Shown: piece after piece, positions 1 through 6,217 of the stretch | Layout: each line of letters opens with the position of its first letter | Position numbering within the stretch: the first letter of the stretch is position 1 | Made by a program: the position numbers and the translations under genes | DNA from: Salinisphaera sp. UBA6602 | GTDB taxonomy: Bacteria; Pseudomonadota; Gammaproteobacteria; Nevskiales; Salinisphaeraceae | DNA length: 6,300 nt | Reading direction: 5' to 3' | Assembly (NCBI GenBank): GCA_002433465.1 | Contig: DJIE01000081.1 | Span: 1 to 6,300, forward strand | The notes under the pieces: generated by a model | What the model was told of the DNA's origin: nothing | The model's database searches: none | Seen by the model: only the letters and a program-made list of their open reading frames with translations

Positions 1-11
1 TTATGCAGAGC

Positions 12-17
12 TTCCCT
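12..17 (-). promoter_or_regulatory. Possible Shine-Dalgarno for a gene left of the window
   Basis: On the minus strand the spoT stop codon TAG runs into AGGGAA, followed by 11 bases to the window edge. The same stop/SD overlap is seen at the yicC-gmk junction. It would suit a translationally coupled gene starting just outside the window; in many gammaproteobacteria ridA or trmH lies there. No start codon is visible, so this is only suggestive. Confidence 0.3.
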
Positions 18-2178
18 AGCTGCGCTCCACTCTCTCTACCGCATTGATGCGCCGCAGCCGGCGGATGATGTTGGCCAGATGGTGGCGATCGCGCACGTCG
101 ATGAGAAACCGAATGGTGATCAGCGCACCGCTGCTTTCCGGGAACACGATGTTCTGGATATTGGAGTCGGCGTCGGCGAACTTGGCGGTGAGCGTGGCCA
201 GCAGCCCGCGCTTGTTGGAGGCCGTCACCCGCAGCTCCACGTCGTATTCGCCGGTCACGTTATCGGCCCAGGTCAGCTCGACGCGATCGGCCGAGGCGCC
301 TTTACGGGTGGAATAGGCACAGCCGAAGCGATGCACCACCAGACCACGGCCGAGGCTGGCCTGGCCATGGATCGCGTCGCCGGGCACCGGGTGACAGCAT
401 TTGGCGAACTCGACCACCAGCCCTTCGGTGCCCTCCACGGCCAGCGGCTTGGCCCGCCGGCCCTTGGCCACCGGTGCGTCGCCGGCCAGAAAATGTCGTG
501 CGACCAGCGGCGCCAGGCGCCGACCCAGGCCGATGGCGGCATACAGCGCGGGCAGGCTCGGTTCGTCCATTTCCGCCAGCCCGCGGTCGATATCCGAGCG
601 CGACAGTCGGCGCAGCGACAGCCCCAGGTCGCCCAAGGACTTGTCCAGCAAACGCTCACCCAGGCGCTGCGCCTTGTCTTCGCGCTGGTTCTTGAGGAAG
701 TTGCGCACCCCGGTGCGCGCTTTCGCGGTCTTGAGAAAATGCAGCCAGGCCGCGTTCGGGCGCGCATGCTTGGCGGTGATGATTTCGACTGTCTGCCCGG
801 ACTGGAGCTGGCTGTTGAGCGGCGCCAGATGGCCTTCGACACGCGCGGCCACGCAGCGATCACCAAGCTCGGTATGCACCGCATAGGCGAAATCGACACA
901 GGTCGCGCCCTTGGCCAGGCGGATGATCTGGCCCTTGGGCGTGAATACATAGACCTCGTCGGGAAACAGATCCATGCGCAGGTTGTCGACGAAGCGCAGC
1001 GAATCGCGCTCGCCTTCGTGCATTTCGGCCAGATGCGCCAGCCATTCCTCGGCGTCGAGGTTGCCGAGCTTGCCGGCCTTCTCGCCGAGCTTGTACTGCC
1101 AGTGCGCGGCGATGCCGGATTCGGCGATCTGATCCATCTCGCGGGTACGAATCTGGACCTCGAACTTGATCCCGCCACGTGCCATTACCGTGGTATGCAG
1201 CGACTGATAGCCGTTGAGTTTGGGGTTGGCGATGAAGTCGTTGAACTGTTCGGTAATCGGGCGATAGCGGTGATGAACGATGCCCAGCCCGCGATAGCAT
1301 TCGTCCACCGCATCGACGATCACGCGTACGCCGTAGAGGTCGAACACATCCAGAAAACGGCGGTGCTTTTCGCGCATTTTCCGATAGATGCTGTAGAGAT
1401 TCTTGCGCCGGCCTTTCACGATCGCGCCGATCCCCTCGGCGGCCAGAGCCCGCGACAGCGTCTCCTCGATTTCGCGCAGCAGGCTGCGCCGATCGCCGGT
1501 CACCGATTGGCTGGCGCGGCGCAACACCTCGTAGCGGCGCGGGTACATGTTCTTGAAGCCGAGCTCCTCGAGCTCCTGGCGCATGCTGTTGATGCCCAAC
1601 CGTCTTGCGATGGGGGCATAGATCTCAAGCGTTTCGCGGGCGATCGAAGCCCGCTTTTTCGCGGTCATGCCTTCGAGCGTGCGCATGTTGTGCAGCCGAT
1701 CGGCCAGCTTGACCAGAATGACGCGAATATCGCGCGTCATCGCGAGCATCAGTTTGCGAAAACTTTCGGCCGTGGCCTGCTCGCGGCTATGGAACTGGGC
1801 CTTGTCGAGCTTGCTGACACCGTCGACGAGATCGGCCACTTCCTTGCCAAAGCGTCGCGCCACCTCTTCACGGGCGGCGTCGGTATCTTCGATGACGTCG
1901 TGCAGGATCGCGGCGATCAGCGTCGTGGCGTCCAGCCGCATCTCGGCCAGGATCCGGGCCACCGCCAGCGGATGATAGATATAAGGTTCGCCGGTCTTGC
2001 GAAACTGGCCACGATGCTGGTGCTCGCCAAACTCATAGGCGGCCCGCACCCGCGCGATCGCCGGCTCCGGCAGATAACTTTCCAGATGCTCGGCGAGCGT
2101 ATCGATACCGAACTCGCGCGAAATACGCGAGGTCCGAATACGCGTTTGCAGCCGATTGATACCGCTTGGCAATTCCAT
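16..2178 (-). CDS. spoT: Bifunctional (p)ppGpp synthetase/hydrolase SpoT
   Basis: Long RelA/SpoT homologue, 720 residues (E. coli SpoT is about 702), a cytosolic enzyme that removes pyrophosphate from (p)ppGpp and usually can also make it from ATP and GDP/GTP. Domains in order: HD hydrolase about 45-200, with R60, H69, H93-D94, E97-D98, D160 and N164 all present (HDVIEDT at 93-99); synthetase about 250-360, with R257, D280, NGYQSLH at 322-328 and E340-VQIRT; TGS about 405-467 (DEVYVFTPKG); helical region; a Cys/His segment with FAKCCHPVPGD at 591-601; C-terminal ACT about 645-717. The intact HD site rules out a RelA-type, hydrolase-dead protein. Oddity: 311-314 reads QFND where RXKD is expected. 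The N terminus is about 22 residues longer than in E. coli; ATG at 2178 is used because no internal Met occurs before residue 80, but the Shine-Dalgarno is poor. It is separated from rpoZ by a terminator and about 680 bases, so it probably has its own promoter. Family and activity class are secure; synthetase strength is inference. Confidence 0.97.
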   Translation of the reverse strand: MELPSGINRLQTRIRTSRISREFGIDTLAEHLESYLPEPAIARVRAAYEFGEHQHRGQFRKTGEPYIYHPLAVARILAEMRLDATTLIAAILHDVIEDTDAAREEVARRFGKEVADLVDGVSKLDKAQFHSREQATAESFRKLMLAMTRDIRVILVKLADRLHNMRTLEGMTAKKRASIARETLEIYAPIARRLGINSMRQELEELGFKNMYPRRYEVLRRASQSVTGDRRSLLREIEETLSRALAAEGIGAIVKGRRKNLYSIYRKMREKHRRFLDVFDLYGVRVIVDAVDECYRGLGIVHHRYRPITEQFNDFIANPKLNGYQSLHTTVMARGGIKFEVQIRTREMDQIAESGIAAHWQYKLGEKAGKLGNLDAEEWLAHLAEMHEGERDSLRFVDNLRMDLFPDEVYVFTPKGQIIRLAKGATCVDFAYAVHTELGDRCVAARVEGHLAPLNSQLQSGQTVEIITAKHARPNAAWLHFLKTAKARTGVRNFLKNQREDKAQRLGERLLDKSLGDLGLSLRRLSRSDIDRGLAEMDEPSLPALYAAIGLGRRLAPLVARHFLAGDAPVAKGRRAKPLAVEGTEGLVVEFAKCCHPVPGDAIHGQASLGRGLVVHRFGCAYSTRKGASADRVELTWADNVTGEYDVELRVTASNKRGLLATLTAKFADADSNIQNIVFPESSGALITIRFLIDVRDRHHLANIIRRLRRINAVERVERS

Positions 2179-2795
2179 GATCCAAGAGTACTGCTAAAAC
2201 GCCGTTTTGACGACTCGCTACCCGGCTCGTCCTCGCTTGCGAAAATTCGCCCCACGCGACCGGTCATCCGGCCGGCATTTCGCGCGTACGGAAATGTACC
2301 CGGGCCACTGCGGCCCAGCCGGATACCCCACCTTGCCCATCGTCAGGAATACGAACCGTCGCCAGGACCGCCGTGTAATCGCGAGTGTTTCTATCGGTTT
2401 TAAGGCAGAAACCGCCTATTACGCTGATTGCGCATATGTATTGATTCGGCCGTGGTGGGCGATCGATACCATCGGTGCTTCGGCTTCGGTGGTCGTCGCC
2501 GGCGGGGGAAGGTCGGCAGATCAACGTAGATCAAAGACAGGAGATCGCGGTCGCTCGCTCTCGCCCGGCGTATGCGCCCACGCTCTTCCTCATCTGCGTA
2601 ATCTGCGAAATCTGCGGTTGTTCTTGAAGAACGTCGCCATCAGACGCTCGACTACCGAATCCGCATCGAGCGGAGCCTGTCTGCGAACCGCCTTGAGCGC
2701 CCGGCGCGAACATAACCTCGACAAACGCTTGGGCGGTCGGTCCTTTGCCTTAGTCGCGTTTCTTCGCGCACAACCGGCTTGCAAGAATCCGACAC
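2179..2795. other. Intergenic gap with no convincing gene
   Basis: This stretch lies between the spoT start and the rpoZ terminator. Open frames here on either strand are short or rich in Arg/Ser, run through a short tandem repeat or into the terminator stem, and match no family I know. No tRNA or rRNA is apparent. What can be seen: two adjacent 8-bp palindromes at 2258-2265 (GACCGGTC) and 2268-2275 (CCGGCCGG); a GGGCC/GGCCC hairpin at 2302-2316 with a 5-base loop; an AAAAC-GCC-GTTTT inverted repeat at 2196-2208; AGATCAA twice at 2518-2534; and three tandem ATCTGCGNN units at 2592-2618. Base composition looks less GC-rich than in the flanking genes, as expected of noncoding DNA. The spoT promoter must lie here if the upstream terminator is effective, but I could not place it. 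Confidence 0.7.
2592..2618. repeat. Three tandem 9-bp units, ATCTGCGNN
   Basis: The units are ATCTGCGTA (2592-2600), ATCTGCGAA (2601-2609) and ATCTGCGGT (2610-2618). On the minus strand this reads as runs of CGCAGATT, a pattern I recall as a short dispersed intergenic repeat in many unrelated proteobacterial genomes, often mis-annotated as small proteins rich in NLRNLR or EICEIC-like strings. A related but weaker pair, AGATCAA-CGT-AGATCAA, lies 58 bases to the left at 2518-2534. The tandem structure is read directly; membership of a dispersed family is from memory and needs a genome search. Confidence 0.7.
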
Positions 2796-2823
2796 AAAAA
2801 AGCCGCTGAAGACAGCGGCTTTT
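2796..2823 (-). terminator. Rho-independent terminator after rpoZ
   Basis: A perfect 11-bp stem, AAAAGCCGCTG (2798-2808) pairing with CAGCGGCTTTT (2813-2823), encloses the four-base loop AAGA at 2809-2812. Read on the minus strand it begins 36 bases after the rpoZ stop codon (TTA at 2859-2861 on the plus strand) and ends in six consecutive T residues (positions 2801-2796). That is textbook intrinsic termination of yicC-gmk-rpoZ transcripts. The stem is also flanked by a T run in the plus direction, so it could work both ways, but no gene is seen that would need it on the plus strand. Confidence 0.93.
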
Positions 2824-2858
2824 CGTAACGCGTGCCGGGCGTGGCCGGCTACGTTCGC

Positions 2859-3176
2859 TTATTCGTCGGCGTCGGCCGCGGGCTTGGCGGCTTTCTTCTC
2901 GCCTTCGGCTTCCAGATCTTCTTCGCTCGGCTCGGCCGGCTGCGGCGCATCCATGCCGGTGCTCACCGGCGGCAGGTCCGGCTCGTCGAGAATGGCGATG
3001 GTGACTTCACCAGCGGCGATCTCGCGCAGTGCCATCACCGTGGGCTTGTCGTCCTCCCAGGGCAGGCGGGCGTTGGCGCCGCGGGCAAGCTGGCGGGCGC
3101 GCTTGGCCGCGATCGTGGCCAGTTCGAACTTGTTGTTGACGTGCTCAAGACAATCTTCGACGGTAACTCGGGCCAT
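2859..3176 (-). CDS. rpoZ: DNA-directed RNA polymerase omega subunit
   Basis: Small (105-residue) omega subunit, which clasps the beta-prime C-terminal region, aids polymerase assembly and completes ppGpp binding site 1. The start [19 protein letters not shown] matches E. coli MARVTVQDAVEKIGNRFDL, followed by the conserved AAKRARQL at 24-31 and [17 protein letters not shown] at 42-58. The first residues, ARVT, which contact ppGpp in E. coli omega, are unchanged, so site 1 looks functional on this side. The last 35 or so residues form an acidic, Ala/Pro/Lys-rich tail with no visible domain; this tail varies across the family and E. coli has about 91 residues in all. It lies 75 bases downstream of gmk with its own probable promoter (-10 at 3212-3217) and is followed by a strong terminator. 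Only a weak purine-rich SD precedes ATG at 3176. Confidence 0.97.
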   Translation of the reverse strand: MARVTVEDCLEHVNNKFELATIAAKRARQLARGANARLPWEDDKPTVMALREIAAGEVTIAILDEPDLPPVSTGMDAPQPAEPSEEDLEAEGEKKAAKPAADADE

Positions 3177-3198
3177 GACGATACTCTCGCGACGAGGG

Positions 3199-3217
3199 TG
3201 GCAAACCGCGCAGTATA
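3199..3217 (-). promoter_or_regulatory. rpoZ promoter: -10 TATACT with GC-only discriminator
   Basis: On the minus strand TATACT occupies 3217-3212 and is followed directly by GCGCGG. Transcription would start near 3205, leaving a leader of about 29 bases before the rpoZ ATG. There is no good -35 (CTGGCC at 18 bp spacing is the best), but the 18-mer at 3199-3216 matches the yicC promoter at 17 positions. A GC-rich discriminator is typical of promoters inhibited by ppGpp and DksA. Activity is inferred from sequence only. Confidence 0.6.
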
Positions 3218-3251
3218 ACCATGCGCACCCGCGTCGGCCAGCCCTGTGTTG

Positions 3252-3860
3252 CTACGATGCGCCCTGCGCGCCCGGGTCGGTGGCCCAGAAGATCTGTTCG
3301 AGCGCCTCCACGGCATCGTCGAACACGTCGTTGACGATCTGATAGTCGTATTCGTTGGCGCGGGCGAGTTCGTCGTCGGCTTCCGCCAGCCGGCGCTGGA
3401 TCTGGGCGTCGTCATCGGATGCACGCGAGCGCAGCCGCCGCTCCAGCTCTTCGCGCGATGGCGGTCGGATGAAGATAGTGACTACGTCTTCGCTGCGGGC
3501 GCGCACCTGTCGGGCCCCCTGCCAGTCGATATCCAGCACCACGTCCTGCCCGTGCGCGAGCCAGCGTTCGGTCTCGGCCGCCGACGTGCCGTAATGGCGA
3601 TCGAATACGCGGGCGTGTTCCAGAAAGGCGCCGACCGCGATCATGGCCTCGAAGTCGGACACCGAGACGAAGTGGTAGTCCTCGCCGTCGACCTCGCCGG
3701 GCCGGGCGGCGCGGGTGGTATAGGACACCGAAAAACGGGCCTTGCGACCGCGCGCGGCCAGGCGCTCGATCACGGCATGGGTGAGGCTCGTCTTGCCCGC
3801 GCCCGAGGGCGCGGAAATCACGTACAGCTGTCCGCGGCGTTGGCTTTGGCAATCGTTCAC
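3252..3860 (-). CDS. gmk: Guanylate kinase
   Basis: Cytosolic kinase of 202 residues (E. coli 207) that phosphorylates GMP to GDP with ATP, the step feeding GTP and (p)ppGpp synthesis. The P-loop is SAPSGAGKTS at 16-25. The GMP-binding part shows SYTTRAARPGE at 46-56 with R50 and R53, Y62, then FLEHARVF at 79-86 and YGTS at 90-93. LDIDWQG at 109-115 is the family's conserved core strand, and the lid is the Arg-rich segment about 136-157. The start codon is GTG at 3860-3858; it fits the family N terminus, and AGGG overlapping the yicC stop codon lies 5 bases upstream. Only 7 bases separate it from yicC, so the two are almost certainly co-transcribed and probably translationally coupled. ppGpp inhibits Gmk directly in several Gram-positive lineages, but proteobacterial enzymes are reported to be resistant, so no such control is assumed here. 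Confidence 0.97.
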   Translation of the reverse strand: MNDCQSQRRGQLYVISAPSGAGKTSLTHAVIERLAARGRKARFSVSYTTRAARPGEVDGEDYHFVSVSDFEAMIAVGAFLEHARVFDRHYGTSAAETERWLAHGQDVVLDIDWQGARQVRARSEDVVTIFIRPPSREELERRLRSRASDDDAQIQRRLAEADDELARANEYDYQIVNDVFDDAVEALEQIFWATDPGAQGAS

Positions 3861-3865
3861 GCGTG

Positions 3866-3869
3866 CCCT
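3866..3869 (-). promoter_or_regulatory. gmk Shine-Dalgarno overlapping the yicC stop
   Basis: The minus strand reads TAG-GGCACGC-GTG: the yicC stop TAG contributes the first two bases of the AGGG ribosome site, 5 bases before the GTG start of gmk. This supports the GTG start and coupled translation of the pair. Confidence 0.7.
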
Positions 3870-4731
3870 ATTCGATGTTCTGAACCTGTTCGCGCATCTG
3901 CTCGATGAGCACCTTCATCTCCACCGCATGGGCGGTGAGTTCCGCATCCTGCGATTTAGAGCCGAGCGTGTTCGCCTCGCGATTGAATTCCTGCATGAGA
4001 AAATCCAGGCGGCGACCGATGGGCTCTTTTTTCTTCAGCGCTTTTTCCAACGCCTCGACATGGCTGTGCAGGCGATCGATCTCCTCGGCCACGTCCATGC
4101 GCTGGGCAGTGAAGATCAACTCCTGCTCGACGCGCGCGGGGTCGGCCTCGCTGTCCAGTTCGGCCAGACGGGCACGCATTTTGTCGTACCAGGCATTGCG
4201 TGCCTGCGGTACGCGCTCGGCGGCGGCATCGGCATGCTCGCGAATCTGGCGCGCGCGTTCGATCAGCATCGTGGCCAGGCGACCGCCCTCGTCCTCGCGC
4301 ATGGATTGCAGCTGCCCTAGCGCCTGTTTCAACGCAGCCAGCGCCTCACGCTGGATGGCGTCGATATCGGGCTCGCGCTCGCGCTGCACGCCAGGATAGG
4401 TCAATAGCCGCAGCGCGTCCGGCGCACGACAATCGATCACCGTGGAGCGAACCTGCGACAGGGCCTCGCCCAGCGCGGCCAGGCGCTGTTCGTCGATCTC
4501 GATGGCCTGGGTATCGTCGGTGGTGACGAGCTTGGCGCCAATATCCACCTTGCCGCGCGACACCACCTTGGCCACCGCTTCGCGAATCGACGGCTCCAGC
4601 GCACGCAGTGCATCCGGCAGACGCAGATGAATATCGAGATAGCGGTGATTGACGCTGCGCAGTTCCCATACCACTTCGCCCCAGTCGCCCTGGGCCTGGC
4701 TGCGCGCGAAACCGGTCATGCTCCGGGTCAT
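3868..4731 (-). CDS. yicC: YicC/YloC-family endoribonuclease
   Basis: 287 residues, exactly the length of E. coli YicC. The family was long of unknown function and is now described as an endoribonuclease; E. coli YicC has been linked to small-RNA (RyhB) decay. The N-terminal YicC domain starts MTRSMTGFAR and contains ELRSVNHRYLDIHLRLPD (23-40) and SRGKVDI (58-64). The middle is helical and charged. The C-terminal DUF1732 part holds EQELIFTAQRMDVAEEIDRL (202-221), GRRLDFLMQEFNREANTL (239-256) and the end IEQMREQVQNIE. An in-frame ATG 18 codons upstream (4785) is rejected because it lies upstream of the likely -10 and the extra residues match nothing in the family; GGA at about 6 bases precedes the chosen ATG. 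It is the first gene of the yicC-gmk unit and divergent from rph, a conserved pairing that joins two RNA-processing genes. Confidence 0.95.
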   Translation of the reverse strand: MTRSMTGFARSQAQGDWGEVVWELRSVNHRYLDIHLRLPDALRALEPSIREAVAKVVSRGKVDIGAKLVTTDDTQAIEIDEQRLAALGEALSQVRSTVIDCRAPDALRLLTYPGVQREREPDIDAIQREALAALKQALGQLQSMREDEGGRLATMLIERARQIREHADAAAERVPQARNAWYDKMRARLAELDSEADPARVEQELIFTAQRMDVAEEIDRLHSHVEALEKALKKKEPIGRRLDFLMQEFNREANTLGSKSQDAELTAHAVEMKVLIEQMREQVQNIE

Positions 4732-4756
4732 GGACTGTCCGTGGTCGTCATCGATA

Positions 4757-4775
4757 TGGCAAGCCGCGCAGTATC
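4757..4775 (-). promoter_or_regulatory. yicC-gmk promoter: GATACT with GC-only discriminator
   Basis: On the minus strand GATACT (4775-4770) is preceded by TGC, giving an extended -10 (TGnGATACT), and followed by GCGCGG. The predicted start near 4763 leaves a leader of about 32 bases to ATG 4731. No clear -35 is seen, which an extended -10 can tolerate. The segment 4757-4774 is the second copy of the 18-mer found before rpoZ (one mismatch). Confidence 0.62.
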
Positions 4776-4827
4776 GCACAGCCATGCGCGTTCACGCTGG
4801 CGCCGGGCATGCCGCAGGCACCACGCT

Positions 4828-4841
4828 GTTACACTGCACGG
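4828..4841 (+). promoter_or_regulatory. rph-rdgB-hemW promoter: extended -10 TGTTACACT
   Basis: TGTTACACT (4827-4835, hexamer TACACT at 4830-4835) is an extended -10 followed by GCACGG, nearly the same discriminator as at rpoZ and yicC. Thirty-five bases separate the hexamer from the rph start codon, equal to the spacing at rpoZ. No -35 is convincing; the region where it would be holds the 8-bp palindrome GGCATGCC (4806-4813). A second AT-rich candidate, TTTATAG at 4846-4852, lies too close to the SD to be preferred. Confidence 0.5.
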
Positions 4842-4858
4842 CCAGTTTATAGACGACC

Positions 4859-4863
4859 AAGGG
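4859..4863 (+). promoter_or_regulatory. rph Shine-Dalgarno AAGGG fixing a TTG start
   Basis: AAGGG lies 7 bases before TTG at 4871. It is the only good ribosome site in the leader and decides the start, because no in-frame ATG or GTG is found near the beginning of the conserved domain. Confidence 0.8.
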
Positions 4864-4870
4864 CCCGATC

Positions 4871-5593
4871 TTGACCACGCGACCCAGCGCACGCGCCGCC
4901 GACGAACTACGCGACGTACGCTTCGAACGCCATTTCACCAAGCATGCCGCCGGCTCGGTCCTGGTGAGCTTCGGCGATACCAAAGTGATCTGCACCGCCA
5001 GCGTGGAAGAACGCGTGCCGCCGTGGCTGCGCGGCCAGAACAGCGGCTGGCTGACCGCCGAATACGGCATGCTGCCGGGCGCGACCGGCAGCCGCAACGG
5101 CCGTGAAGCCGCCCGCGGCAAACAGGGCGGACGCACCGTGGAAATCCAGCGTCTGATCGGGCGCAGCCTGCGCGCGGTGGTCGACATGAACGCGCTGGGC
5201 AGCCGCACGGTCACCATCGACTGCGACGTAATCCAGGCCGACGGCGGTACCCGCACCGCGTCGATCACCGGTGGCTATGTTGCCCTCGTCGACGCCATGG
5301 ATTCGTTGGTCAAGGCCGGCAAGCTCAAGAGCAGCCCCATCCATGGCCAGATCGCGGCCGTGTCGGTCGGCATTTATAACGGCATGCCGGTGCTCGATCT
5401 GGACTATGCCGAGGATTCGCAGGCCGAAACCGATATGAACGTGGTCATGAACGAGGCCGGCGGCTTCGTCGAGATCCAGGGCACGGCCGAGGGCCATGCC
5501 TTTGCGCGCAGCGAACTCGACGCCCTGCTCGGCCATGCCGAAAAAGGCATCGGCGAGCTCATCGAGGCCCAGCGCGCGGCCCGCGAAGGATAA
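4871..5593 (+). CDS. rph: Ribonuclease PH
   Basis: Phosphate-dependent 3'-to-5' exoribonuclease, 240 residues (family about 238), which trims tRNA precursor 3' ends and helps degrade structured RNA; it acts as a ring-shaped hexamer. Family signatures in order: [20 protein letters not shown] (22-41), [13 protein letters not shown] (60-72), [20 protein letters not shown] (74-93), the phosphate-site segment [19 protein letters not shown] (117-135), and the acidic metal-binding stretch [13 protein letters not shown] (181-193) with D182 and D188. The reading begins at TTG, translated as Met, with AAGGG 7 bases upstream; the predicted N terminus then lines up with E. coli within a few residues. It is transcribed away from yicC and is the first gene of a compact run, with rdgB starting 6 bases after its stop. 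Unlike the frameshifted rph of E. coli K-12, this copy is intact. Confidence 0.97.
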   Translation: MTTRPSARAADELRDVRFERHFTKHAAGSVLVSFGDTKVICTASVEERVPPWLRGQNSGWLTAEYGMLPGATGSRNGREAARGKQGGRTVEIQRLIGRSLRAVVDMNALGSRTVTIDCDVIQADGGTRTASITGGYVALVDAMDSLVKAGKLKSSPIHGQIAAVSVGIYNGMPVLDLDYAEDSQAETDMNVVMNEAGGFVEIQGTAEGHAFARSELDALLGHAEKGIGELIEAQRAAREG

Positions 5594-5599
5594 CGCCCC

Positions 5600-6217
5600 A
5601 TGGCTTCACCGCATCGACGCTGGGTGCTGGCCTCGGGCAATGCCGGCAAGCTCGCCGAAATGCGCAGCCTGCTGGAAGTGCTCGATATCGAGCTGGTCAG
5701 CCAGAGCGAATTCGACGTGCCCGATGCCGAGGAAACCGGTATCGGCTTCGTCGACAACGCGCTGATCAAGGCTCGCCACGCGGCCGCACTGACCGGCCTG
5801 CCGGCGATCGCCGACGATTCCGGCCTGGCCGTGGACGCACTCGACGGCGCGCCCGGCGTGTATTCGGCACGCTATGCGGGTAGCCACGGCGACGACGCGG
5901 CGAATAACGCCAAGCTCGTGGCGGCTCTCGAGGGGCTCGCCCCGGCGCGGCGGGGTGCGGCCTTTCACTGTTGCCTGGTCGCCACCCGCTCGGCCAGCGA
6001 CCCGGTGCCGGTGATCGCCCACGGCGTATGGCGTGGCCGCGTTCTCGAAGCAGCCCGCGGCGAACACGGTTTCGGCTACGACCCGTTGTTCTGGGTGGAA
6101 GAAGAAAACGCCAGCGCCGCCGAAATGGGGGCCGAGCGCAAGAATGCGATCAGCCATCGCGCCCGCGCCATGCACCAGCTCGTCGAGCAACTGCGCGCCG
6201 ATGAGCACGACGGCTGA
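5600..6217 (+). CDS. rdgB: XTP/dITP pyrophosphatase (RdgB/HAM1 family)
   Basis: Hydrolyses dITP, ITP and XTP to monophosphate plus pyrophosphate, keeping deaminated purines out of DNA and RNA; cytosolic, dimeric and Mg-dependent. It has 205 residues (E. coli 197), the extra length being mainly at the N terminus and in loops. Motifs: LASGNAGKLAEM at 10-21 (nucleotide-binding SxNxxK), AEETGIGFVDNALIKARHAA (43-62), the catalytic IADDSGLAVD at 70-79 with D72-D73, GVYSARYAG (86-94), GFGYDPLF (157-164) and the C-terminal KNAISHRARA (181-190). ATG at 5600 has AAGGA 9 bases upstream, inside the last codons of rph. The stop overlaps the start of hemW by 17 bases. This position in an rph-rdgB-hemW string is typical of proteobacteria and implies one transcript. 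Confidence 0.97.
   Translation: MASPHRRWVLASGNAGKLAEMRSLLEVLDIELVSQSEFDVPDAEETGIGFVDNALIKARHAAALTGLPAIADDSGLAVDALDGAPGVYSARYAGSHGDDAANNAKLVAALEGLAPARRGAAFHCCLVATRSASDPVPVIAHGVWRGRVLEAARGEHGFGYDPLFWVEEENASAAEMGAERKNAISHRARAMHQLVEQLRADEHDG

Noticed and set aside
2196..2208. AAAACGCCGTTTT inverted repeat as a terminator or operator
   Set aside because: The stem is 5 bp, mostly A-T, with a 3-base loop; too weak to call, and it lies just before the spoT start where a terminator makes no sense.
79..2403. A 774-codon open frame on the plus strand opposite spoT
   Set aside because: Its codons are in exact register with the spoT codons, so a stop arises only where spoT uses TTA, CTA or TCA, all rare in a GC-rich gene. 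The product resembles no family, while spoT has full domain support. The same explains long antisense frames opposite gmk, rph and rdgB.
2416..2444. A minus-strand TAATAG-GGCGG element (2421-2416) as the spoT promoter
   Set aside because: The best -35 at 17 bp matches only 3 of 6 bases and the site lies about 240 bases from the start codon; no better than chance.
2264..2524. An 86-codon minus-strand frame in the gap
   Set aside because: No SD, no family resemblance, mixed composition; nothing beyond an open frame supports it.
2207..2809. A 200-codon plus-strand frame filling the gap
   Set aside because: It begins at TTG without a clear ribosome site, is Arg/Ser-rich, translates the ATCTGCG repeat into an NLRNLRL string, and ends inside the terminator stem. 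No recognisable domain.
4732..4785. Upstream ATG giving yicC 18 extra codons
   Set aside because: The ATG lies upstream of the likely -10 (4770-4775), and the extra residues match nothing in YicC proteins, whereas starting at 4731 gives the exact E. coli length.
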